Source of the DNA: Candidatus Cloacimonas sp.
GTDB lineage: Bacteria > Cloacimonadota > Cloacimonadia > Cloacimonadales > Cloacimonadaceae
Direction: 5' to 3'
DNA: 40,357 nt
Assembly (NCBI GenBank): GCA_039680785.1
Contig: JBDKSF010000115.1
Location: 1 to 40,357, forward strand
In this document: piece after piece, positions 1-7,404 of the stretch
Numbering within the stretch: position 1 is the stretch's first letter
Layout: each line of letters begins with the position of its first letter
Made by a program: the position numbers and the translations under genes
Notes under the pieces: model-generated
Told to the model about the DNA's origin: nothing
The model's database searches: none
What the model saw: the letters and a program-made list of their open reading frames with translations, nothing else

Positions 1-59
1 TGTTAGGGAATTGTTACTCGGCTGTAAGAGGATAATGTAAGCAAAACAGGGCTGCTAAT

Positions 60-420
60 ATGTGAAGCTTTAGAAAAAACGGATTTCAGGTTTGGTTTTT
101 TGAAACGAGGATTTCAGGATTTTAGGAGTTAGAGGATTTATTTTTATAAAACAGGATATTTATCAAGTTCGAAAATGCAGGAGGGTTGAAGTCCTCGTCA
201 ACCACAACAAATAAACTCTCAAGCTTGTATAGAATTAAGCGGAAACTGTATAACTCATTTTTCATTGGGAACGACGATATGTTGTTCTTTCTGGAATATT
301 CTCTCACAGATTTAGTTTTAGTAACAAGGATTTCAGGTTTGGTTTTTGGAAACGAGGATTTAAGGATTTAAGGATTTAGAGGATTATTTTTTTATAAATG
401 GTGATTATAAAAGAGCGTAT
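60..420. repeat. GGATTT-type phrase repeats with one inverted hairpin element
   Basis: No gene is supported here. The stretch holds degenerate phrases of the type GGATTTCAGGATTTTAGGA, seen twice (about 80-140 and 325-390). Between them, about 165-300, lies a diverged, opposite-orientation copy of the element found at 2575-2725, 33326-33440 and 38118-38410; shared words are AACCACAACAAATAAACT, GCGGAAACTGTATAACTC and GGGAACGACGA. Small open frames on both strands here have no ribosome binding site and run through repeat sequence. The same phrases recur in reverse complement at 33120-33850 and 38690-38780. Confidence 0.7.
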
Positions 421-594
421 TATAAAGCCCCTTGTGGGCGACACAATGATAGCGATGGAGGCGTAAGCCCCTCGTAAAATGGAAGACACCATTGCTATCA
501 TTTCATATTTTGCAATCTAAAAAAGCCCTTGTGGGCGACACAATCATAGCGATGGTGGCGTAAGCCCCTTGAAAATAAAAAGAATTAAGATAAA

Positions 595-700
595 AGTTCC
601 GTTAGGAACGATACATATTAACGACGGGTTTTTAACCCGGCGATAAGAAGAATTGATAAAAAAGTCCCAGCGGGACGACAGATAATAGCGATGGTGGCGT
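595..700 (+). repeat. Hairpin-module pair (GTTCC and GTCCC types), representative copy
   Basis: Three small palindromes sit in a fixed order: GTTCCGTTAGGAAC, CGGGTTTTTAACCCG and GTCCCAGCGGGAC, joined by conserved linkers (GATACATATTAACGA and GACGACAGATAATAGCGATG). The same arrangement recurs at about 896-1001, 1360-1468, 1603-1706, 1904-2010 and 2364-2460. It recurs in the opposite orientation at 33446-33572 and 38432-38690. A related module at about 425-455, 522-560 and 1528-1570 replaces the stem with GCCCCTTGTGGGC but keeps the linker GATAGCGATGG. The sequences are non-coding; their function is unknown. Confidence 0.75.
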
Positions 701-716
701 AAATAATCTTTCGGCT

Positions 717-837
717 GTCGTCTTTAAGTCAAAATCGGCCTTTTCAATAAGATTATTAATGACCTCATTCAAAGATAGGAAACAAGAATGAAATTGTCAG
801 GAAAATCACAAGCAAAACCGATTTTAACTCAAAGGAC
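717..837 (+). repeat. 121-bp element with inverted ends, copy A
   Basis: One of six same-length elements. The left end CTTTAAGTCAAAATCGG and right end CCGATTTTAACTCAAAG are inverted repeats, 15 of 17 positions matching. The core contains words shared by all copies, such as GAATGAAATTGTC and AAAATCACAAGCAAAACC (with minor variants). It has no open reading frame. It sits between hairpin modules ending GATGGTGGCGTAA. It resembles a miniature inverted-repeat element in size and structure, but a clear target duplication was not identified. It could equally be a structured RNA unit. Confidence 0.7.
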
Positions 838-1019
838 TACACAATCATAGCGATGGTGGCGTAAGCCCCTCGAAAAGAAAGATATATAGTGAAAAAAGTT
901 CCGTTAGGAACGATACATATTAACGACGGGTTTTTAACCCGTTGCAAAGAATAACTGTATAAAAAAGTCCCAGCAGGACGACAGATAATAGCGATGGTGG
1001 CGTAAATAATCTGTCGGCT

Positions 1020-1140
1020 GTCGTCTTTAAGTCAAAATCGGCCTATTTTATGAGATTATTAGTGACATTGTTCAAAGATAGGAAACAAGAATGAAATTGT
1101 CTGGAAAATCACAAGCAAAACCGATTTTAACTCAAAGGAC
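1020..1140 (+). repeat. 121-bp element with inverted ends, copy B
   Basis: Same element as at 717-837, with a core variant (TATTTTATGAGATTATTAGT). It lies 45 bp upstream of copy C, the intervening bases holding only ATGATAGCGATGGTGGCG and short linkers. Confidence 0.7.
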
Positions 1141-1181
1141 TTCATAATGATAGCGATGGTGGCGTAAATAATCTGTCGGCT

Positions 1182-1302
1182 GTCGTCTTTAAGTCAAAAT
1201 CGGCCTATTTTATGAGATTATTAATGACATCATTCAAAGATAGGAAACAATAATGAAATTGTCAGGAAAATCACAAGCAAAACCGATTTTAACTCAAAGG
1301 AC
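1182..1302 (+). repeat. 121-bp element with inverted ends, copy C
   Basis: Same element and length; differs from copy B at a few core positions (for example CATCATTC for CATTGTTC and AATAATG for AAGAATG). Ends are unchanged. Confidence 0.7.
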
Positions 1303-1723
1303 TACATAATGATAGCGATGGTGGCGTAAGCCCCTCGAAAAGAAAGACATATAGTGAAAAAAGTTCTGTTAGGAACGATACTTACTAACGCCGGGTTTTT
1401 AACCCGGCGAATACGATCCACGACGAAAATAAGTCCCAGCGGGACGACAGATAATAGCGATGGTGGCGTAAGCCCCTCGAAAAAAAGAAGATACAATATT
1501 TATCATTTTGTATTTTGCAATCTAAAAAAGCCCCTTGTGGGCGACACAATGATAGCGATGGAGGCGTAAGCCCCTCGTGAAAAAAGACATATAGTGAAAA
1601 AAGTTTCGTTAGGAACGATACATATTAACGACGGGTTTTTAACCCGGCGATAAGAAGAATTGATAAAAAAGTCCCAGCGGGACGACAGATAATAGCGATG
1701 GTGGCGTAAATAATCTGTCAGCT

Positions 1724-1844
1724 GTCGTCTTTAAGTCAAAATCGGCCTTTTCTATGAGATTATTAGTGACCTTATTCAAAGATAAGAAGAAAGAATGAAA
1801 TTGTCTGGAAAATCACAAGCAAAACCGATTTTAACTCAAAGGAC
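1724..1844 (+). repeat. 121-bp element with inverted ends, copy D
   Basis: Counterpart of copy A one duplication period (1007 bp) downstream. The core reads GATAAGAAGAAAGAATG where most copies have GATAGGAAACAAGAATG. Confidence 0.7.
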
Positions 1845-2026
1845 TTCATAATGATAGCGATTGTGGCGTAAGCCCCTCGGGGAAAAAGACATATAGTGAA
1901 AAAAGTTCCGTTAGGAACGATACATATTAACTACGGGTTTTTAACCCGTTGCAAAGAATAACTGTATAAAAAAGTCCCAGCAGGACGACAGATAATAGCG
2001 ATGGTGGCGTAAATAATCTGTCAGCT

Positions 2027-2147
2027 GTCGTCTTTAAGTCAAAATCGGCCTATTCTATGAGATCATTAATGACATTGTTCAAAGATAGGAAACAAGAATG
2101 AAATTGTCAGGAAAATCACAAACAAAACCGATTTTAACTCAAAGGAC
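2027..2147 (+). repeat. 121-bp element with inverted ends, copy E
   Basis: Counterpart of copy B one period downstream. It carries ACAAACAAAACC where others have ACAAGCAAAACC. Confidence 0.7.
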
Positions 2148-2188
2148 TACATAATGATAGCGATGGTGGCGTAAATAATCTTTCGGCT

Positions 2189-2309
2189 GTCGTCTTTAAG
2201 TCAAAATCGGCCTTTTCTATGAGATTATTAGTGACCTTATTCAAAGATAAGAAGAAAGAATGAAATTGTCAGGAAAATCACAAGCAAAACCGATTTTAAC
2301 TCAAAGGAC
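2189..2309 (+). repeat. 121-bp element with inverted ends, copy F
   Basis: Counterpart of copy C one period downstream, but its core (GATAAGAAGAAAGAATG) matches copy D. This suggests sequence exchange between copies rather than simple descent. Confidence 0.7.
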
Positions 2310-2574
2310 TACATAATGATAGCGATGGTGGCGTAAGCCCCTCGAAAAATAGAATTAAGATAAAAGTTCCGTTAGGAACGATACATATTAACGACGGGTT
2401 TTTAACCCGGCGATAAGAAGAATTGATAAAAAAGTCCCAGCGGGACGACAGATACTAACGAGGGGTTTTAACCCGGCGAAATAATGAATGGATATAAAAG
2501 TCCCGATGGGACTTTAAATTATAAATCCTCTAAATCTTAAAAATCCTGTTCATCCCAGACCTATTATTTTGCTT

Positions 2575-2725
2575 TTTGCGGAAGAACGGCATCCTGCCGT
2601 TCACCCAACAACCAAATTATACAGTTCCCACTCAATTTTAAAATTGTCTGATAGTTTGTTTGTTGTGGTTGACCAGGAGGTCAACCTTCCTATATTTTAG
2701 CGACGGGTTAAAACCTGCTGATCTT
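2575..2725 (+). repeat. Hairpin element of the GAACG type plus GGTTGACC hairpin
   Basis: Contains the palindrome GAACGGCATCCTGCCGTTC, then a linker with AACAACCAAATTATACAGTT and GTCTGATAGTTTGTTTGTTG, then GGTTGACCAGGAGGTCAACC, then a CGGG-type module. Copies of the same order occur at 33326-33460 and, in triplicate, at 38118-38430. Compared with those, the first stem has changed on both sides together (GGCA/TGCC here, GACG/CGTC there). Confidence 0.7.
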
Positions 2726-2774
2726 ATCTCTCATCACGCTAATTCACTTTTCCACTTGACAATCTATTACCGTA

Positions 2775-2802
2775 TTTACAAAATTGATTTTGCAGATATA
2801 AT
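2775..2802 (+). promoter_or_regulatory. Putative sigma-70-type promoter of the cardiolipin synthase gene
   Basis: TTTACA at 2775-2780 and TATAAT at 2797-2802 are separated by 16 bases. A second overlapping TATAAT lies at 2802-2807, and an extra TTGACA at 2756-2761 is too far upstream for either. A strong Shine-Dalgarno (AGAGGTG) follows at 2861-2867. Motif reading only. Confidence 0.55.
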
Positions 2803-2913
2803 ATAATGGAATTTTAGGCAAAGGCAACCTGTGTGTGAAAAAGAACAGCAAAGCTACAAAAGAGGTGAACTATTATAACTTCCAGTAAGTTATGGGATGC
2901 CATAGCACTTATT

Positions 2914-4437
2914 ATGGCTCTCTTAATCAGTTTAGTATTGATTGCTTCACTAACTCAGCTAATTGTGGGTGGTTCAGTTTTGGAAACATTCAGCAAAGTA
3001 ACTCTGCGCATCATAAATATCCTGTTTGGTATATCCATAGTATTGGTCATTTTGATAGTAGTGATGGAAAATGGTTCTCCGGCGACAACTATGGCTTGGA
3101 TATTAGTTCTCATATTTTTGCCTATAGTCGGTTTTATTTTGTATTTGTTTTTTGGTAGAAACTGGCGTAAAAAACGCTTATTCAGTAAAAAGGGTTATGC
3201 AGACATCCAAAATCTTATAACCTATATCCAAAAATATCCGCTTCCCAAAGAAAATAACTGGCAGACGGAATTAAGCGCGCGTTTAAATAAATTACTGGAA
3301 AATAACAGCAAGGCAACGCTGACGATAAATAACGATGTAACTTTGTATTCCGATACCTTACAAGCATTTAAGGCAATTTTGGAAGGGATTGCTTCTGCCC
3401 GTTATTTTGTGCATTTGGAATATTTTTCCATTAATGCCGATGAAACGGGTTACGCTTTGCAAAAATTGCTAATTCAAAAGGCGATGGAGGGAGTAGAAAT
3501 TCGCTTTATTTATGATGATGTTGGTTGTTGGATGTTGAAAAAGAGTTTTAAAAATGAGTTACGCAATGCGGGTGTGGAATTTGTGCCTTTTATGCCGGTC
3601 TGGATTCCTTTTTTAAATAGTCGCTTGAACTATCGCAATCACCGAAAACTGGTTATCGTAGATGGGAAAAAGGCATATTTGGGTGGCTTGAACATAGGCG
3701 ATAAATATTTGGGGCGAAAACGCTATTATGGTTATTGGCGAGATTCCTTAGCTGAAATTGAAGGTCAAGCAGCGCTTGCTTTGCAGGCAATATTTTTAAC
3801 GGACTGGGATTTTGTGACAGGCAAAAACTTGATGCAAGAATGCCTGCTGGATAAATATCTTCCTGTTCTTCCAGCCGAGAAACAATACTTTTTGCCAATG
3901 CAAATTGTTGCCAATGGTCCAGATAGCGATTATGACAGCATTATGCAATTATATTTTGCAGCCATTACTTATGCCAGGAACAATATCAGAATCTCCACTC
4001 CCTATCTGGTTTTGAATGAAAGTTTGCTGTCGGCTTTGAAAATTGCTGCAATTAGCAAGGTTAAAATACAAATTCTGGTTCCGGACAAGCCAGATCACTT
4101 TCTGGTCTTTTGGGCTTCGCGTAGCTATTTTCAACAGCTTTTGGATGTAGGAGTGGAAATCTGGACTTATCATAAGGGCTTTAACCATTCCAAAACACTA
4201 ATTGTGGATGAAGAAGTGCTTTTAATAGGAACCGCTAATATGGATATGCGCAGTTTTAATCAAAATTTTGAACTGGCGGCTACAATATATGATAAAAATG
4301 TCTGTCTGGAAGCAATCCATCAATTTGAAGAAGACCTAAAATATAGCAGTAAACTTGATCCGGAGAAATTTCAACAACGCAGTATGGTGCAAAAGACCAA
4401 AGAATCCATTTGTCGTTTGGTTTCTCCTTTATTATAG
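2914..4437 (+). CDS. cls: Cardiolipin synthase, phospholipase D family
   Basis: Predicted membrane enzyme joining phosphatidylglycerol molecules into cardiolipin. Both phospholipase D HKD motifs are present: HRK with H243, K245 and D250, and HSK with H425, K427 and D432, the expected spacing for this family. The N-terminus has hydrophobic segments at roughly 1-18, 33-50 and 57-80, then a basic stretch (RNWRKKR) facing the cytoplasm. Length, 507 aa, is slightly above the usual 480-500. The start is uncertain: ATG 2914 lacks a nearby Shine-Dalgarno, while AGAGGTG at 2861-2867 sits just before in-frame ATT 2872 or ATA 2875, which would add 13-14 residues. The frame is open back to a stop at 2866. 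It stands alone, 144 bp ahead of addB, and appears to have its own promoter. Confidence 0.93.
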   Translation: MALLISLVLIASLTQLIVGGSVLETFSKVTLRIINILFGISIVLVILIVVMENGSPATTMAWILVLIFLPIVGFILYLFFGRNWRKKRLFSKKGYADIQNLITYIQKYPLPKENNWQTELSARLNKLLENNSKATLTINNDVTLYSDTLQAFKAILEGIASARYFVHLEYFSINADETGYALQKLLIQKAMEGVEIRFIYDDVGCWMLKKSFKNELRNAGVEFVPFMPVWIPFLNSRLNYRNHRKLVIVDGKKAYLGGLNIGDKYLGRKRYYGYWRDSLAEIEGQAALALQAIFLTDWDFVTGKNLMQECLLDKYLPVLPAEKQYFLPMQIVANGPDSDYDSIMQLYFAAITYARNNIRISTPYLVLNESLLSALKIAAISKVKIQILVPDKPDHFLVFWASRSYFQQLLDVGVEIWTYHKGFNHSKTLIVDEEVLLIGTANMDMRSFNQNFELAATIYDKNVCLEAIHQFEEDLKYSSKLDPEKFQQRSMVQKTKESICRLVSPLL

Positions 4438-4581
4438 AAATGGAATGCTAAATGTGGCGCTAAATCCTATAAGAAATAGGAAGGAAGTTACTTAAAAGCT
4501 ATGCAGAATTTCAAATTGATGGTGGTAGAGGAGCGATAAAAATCTCGTTCTTCTCTGGAAAATGTGTAAAAGGAAAAAATT

Positions 4582-7404
4582 ATGAAATTTATCAATTATC
4601 CGCTTTCCGAAAACCTGGAAACAAAAGTGCAGGATCTTATTGCTCCCAATTGCCTTTTTGTTTTTCCCACTTTAAGTTCGGCTAAAAGAGCCGCCAGAGA
4701 TTATTTACAAAATTGGGATCTTTCAAATTGCCTTTTTTACAGTATGGAAGAATTACGCGCTGCTCTTATTTTGCCTGAGCAACCTGTTTTAACCGATGAA
4801 AAACGCCTACTGTGTCTTTATTTGGTGATGGAAGAAAGCGAGCGAGAATTTTTTCATATCTTTAATTATTCTGATATAGTGGACTGGGGACGGCGTTTTT
4901 TTGATTTTTATGAAGAACTTTGCGAAGAATGTGTAGCGATAGAGGCCTTGGAACAATTACCCGATTCCGGAACATTTCATACGCAAGAATGGCAAGAAAT
5001 ATATCTGCAAAAGATTATTACGATTCGTAACAATTACTGTAAATTCATTGGGTCTATGGGTTTTAGCGATGCTATTTTATATCTGTTGCCAGAAAATATT
5101 ACCGTTCCCTGGCAGGGCTATAATATATATTTTATCAATCAATATTATTACAGCGCTCTGGAAAAACGGCAAATTAAAGCCCTGGAAGATTCTGGAAACA
5201 ACATAAGCATAGTTACACATAGTTTAGAGATATCAGGCAATGCGGAAAACTGGAAAGTGCAGGACTTTGATTTGCAAAGCGCTTGGAATTCTCTGAAGCG
5301 CAAACCTCAAATAGAAATTTTGGAATCGGACAATGAAACTCAGATGGCTTTGGCATTTTTAGCTTGGTTTTCAGAACAAAAAAGGACTAATGGCGCAATT
5401 ATAGACAGCAGTTTTTATTTAAAAAGTTACAGCCACTTCTTTCCGGAAGAACATTTTGCCAAGCCCGACAGTTATTCTTTCAGTGAAGGAACCATCTATA
5501 AAATGCTTGTGGCAGTTCGCGCAGGATTAAAATCAATAAATGAGAGCGAGGGCTCTTTAGCTGTAAAAATACTGGCGAATTATATCTCCGATGATTGGTT
5601 TTGTCGCTATTTTTACGCTGAAGAGCTTTGTTTGGATCCAGAGGTATATTTACAGCAACTGCGTATGGAACTTGCCTATTTGATAGACAGGGATTATCTG
5701 TATGTGGATTGTGCTTTGTTTGATTCGATAGACAAACCGATGCTAAAAAATCTAATACGGGAATATTATAGATTAATTTACGCTTTCGGCAATATAAAAA
5801 ACTTAACTGATCTCTGTGCTCTGATAGATGCTGAAAAGGGATTGTCGCTGAACAAATTGCTAAATGAGGAAGAAAAACAATATACCGATATTATGCCGGT
5901 TTTTTGGAAACAGATGGCAAATTTCACGGCAATTGAAAATCTGGGTTTGATCAGTTCGTGGCAACAAATTTGGGCGGAAGAAACTTTGGGAGAAAATTTA
6001 CTGGAATTGCTGGTTAATTATTTGAAAAGCGCTAAAATAACACTGCATCGCAAAGAAAATTTATCACCCGAGTGGGAAATTAGTAATCTACTGGATTCTC
6101 GCAATCGAAACTATCGTTCCATAGCTTTTTTGCAGATGATTGAAGGTAGCGTTCCTTCCAGCCCTACTCCGGTTTGGTTATTTAATGAATCCCAGCGGGC
6201 AAAATTGGGGCTGAAGACATATAACGATATCAGAAGCAGAGAGCGTTATTATTTCTTTCGGCTTTTGCTGTGCTCTGAGCAGGCAGTTTGCTTAAGCTAT
6301 GTAAATCAAGAAAAAGATATCAGTCCCAGCTCCTTTTTGGGAGAATTGGCAGAATTTTTAAAAGACCAAGAAGCGGAATTGTTGTCTAAAAAGAAAGTAG
6401 TTGTTTCTCTGCAAGAAGTATATAAATCATCAGCCGTCGAAAAGCAAATCGTGGGTGTGGAAGATAATGAACAATGCCAGAGAGAAAAGAACTTTCCCGA
6501 AGATTTTTTTATTATCCCTTCCGACCCCGCAATGGATATTCCGCAGGATAAAAATGTTTTGTTTAGTGCATCCTCGCTGATTCAATTCTTGAAAAACCCC
6601 TTTCTCTGGTTTGTGGAGAATAAATGCAAACTCTCTCTTCAAAATTGGGAAGCGGAAGAGACCATTAGCTATAAACTCTTTGGAAATATTATGCACACTT
6701 ATTTTTCCACTACTCTTGCCAAATTGAAAGGTGAGCATACTTCCGTGGAACAACTGGAACAATTGTTCGGAAATAATGAAAAGCTGGAAAGACAATTGAA
6801 AGAAGTGATCAATTCCGCCAAACATAAATATCAGATACCCAAAAACTACAATGCCGATTTTTTAGGTGATATTCTGGCAAAGAGATTGGCACAATCGCTC
6901 AATATTTTCTATACTGACTGGTTGAAAAAACAGATTGATCGCCGCGAGTTCATTCTCCTTCCCGAAATGGAAGAATTGTATGAAGAAGAGTATGTTTATA
7001 AACCCTTAGGAGTAGTTCAATTTGCTGATAACGATTATACACTTTCCATAAAAGGCCGGGCAGACCTGCGGATTGAATTGGAAAATAAGGCATTTATCGT
7101 CGATTTTAAAACCGGTAGCCATGACTATCGTCAACTCTGCATATACGAATGGTATTATTATCTTTTGGATGAAGTTTTGCCTGAAGATAGTGTTTCATCT
7201 CTATTTTGGAATATATTTGATCCTTCCGGAAAAATGGAAGGCGTGAAGGAAGACAAACGCCAGAAACTTAAAACGCAAATATTTGAACACTTCTTATCCT
7301 GCCTTGCAAATGGCTATAGCACGATTACTAAAATTGCCGATAGACAGCGCTTGCAAAATATTACCAGAGCGGACTTGCTGAACATTAAAAAAGGGGGTGT
7401 ATGA
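4582..7404 (+). CDS. addB: AddB-like PD-(D/E)XK nuclease subunit
   Basis: Likely the AddB-type partner of the AddA helicase-nuclease that resects double-strand breaks before RecA loading. The C-terminal third carries a RecB-type nuclease: GNIMH with H705, GRAD with D828, IVDFK with D841 and K843, then a QLCIYEW helix, in the canonical order. The preceding roughly 650 residues are helicase-like but inactive-looking. The N-terminal region (LFVFPTLSSAKRA) has no recognisable Walker A, unlike Bacillus AddB, and no terminal CxxC cluster for an iron-sulfur centre is visible. Length is 940 aa. ATG 4582 follows AAAAGGA at 4568-4574. The stop TGA overlaps the next start (ATGA), indicating translational coupling. 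The subunit name is inferred from gene pairing and the nuclease domain; a more divergent RecB-family exonuclease is possible. Confidence 0.85.
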   Translation: MKFINYPLSENLETKVQDLIAPNCLFVFPTLSSAKRAARDYLQNWDLSNCLFYSMEELRAALILPEQPVLTDEKRLLCLYLVMEESEREFFHIFNYSDIVDWGRRFFDFYEELCEECVAIEALEQLPDSGTFHTQEWQEIYLQKIITIRNNYCKFIGSMGFSDAILYLLPENITVPWQGYNIYFINQYYYSALEKRQIKALEDSGNNISIVTHSLEISGNAENWKVQDFDLQSAWNSLKRKPQIEILESDNETQMALAFLAWFSEQKRTNGAIIDSSFYLKSYSHFFPEEHFAKPDSYSFSEGTIYKMLVAVRAGLKSINESEGSLAVKILANYISDDWFCRYFYAEELCLDPEVYLQQLRMELAYLIDRDYLYVDCALFDSIDKPMLKNLIREYYRLIYAFGNIKNLTDLCALIDAEKGLSLNKLLNEEEKQYTDIMPVFWKQMANFTAIENLGLISSWQQIWAEETLGENLLELLVNYLKSAKITLHRKENLSPEWEISNLLDSRNRNYRSIAFLQMIEGSVPSSPTPVWLFNESQRAKLGLKTYNDIRSRERYYFFRLLLCSEQAVCLSYVNQEKDISPSSFLGELAEFLKDQEAELLSKKKVVVSLQEVYKSSAVEKQIVGVEDNEQCQREKNFPEDFFIIPSDPAMDIPQDKNVLFSASSLIQFLKNPFLWFVENKCKLSLQNWEAEETISYKLFGNIMHTYFSTTLAKLKGEHTSVEQLEQLFGNNEKLERQLKEVINSAKHKYQIPKNYNADFLGDILAKRLAQSLNIFYTDWLKKQIDRREFILLPEMEELYEEEYVYKPLGVVQFADNDYTLSIKGRADLRIELENKAFIVDFKTGSHDYRQLCIYEWYYYLLDEVLPEDSVSSLFWNIFDPSGKMEGVKEDKRQKLKTQIFEHFLSCLANGYSTITKIADRQRLQNITRADLLNIKKGGV

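Larger units (their letters stand above)
480..2345. repeat. Imperfect tandem duplication, period about 1007 bp
   Basis: Two consecutive copies of a roughly 1-kb segment can be followed by eye: about 480-1487 and 1488-2345, the second shorter. Six internal 121-bp elements give the period: those at 717, 1020 and 1182 recur at 1724, 2027 and 2189, each shifted by exactly 1007. Hairpin modules between them also repeat in order, for example the variant linker GTTGCAAAGAATAACTG at about 942 and again at about 1949. The copies differ by scattered substitutions, so the duplication is not brand new. Inside each copy are GTTCC, CGGG, GTCCC and GCCCC hairpin modules. No coding potential is evident. Confidence 0.8.

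Noticed and set aside
122-371. Short open frames on both strands in the first 400 bases
   Set aside because: No ribosome binding site, located inside phrase repeats and an inverted hairpin element, and no recognisable protein.
480-2345. CRISPR array
   Set aside because: Repeats are hairpin modules and 121-bp units at irregular spacing, not short identical repeats with unique spacers, and no cas genes are nearby.
2892-3158. Alternative 88-codon frame overlapping the start of cardiolipin synthase
   Set aside because: Low-complexity translation with no family; the other frame encodes a complete phospholipase D protein.
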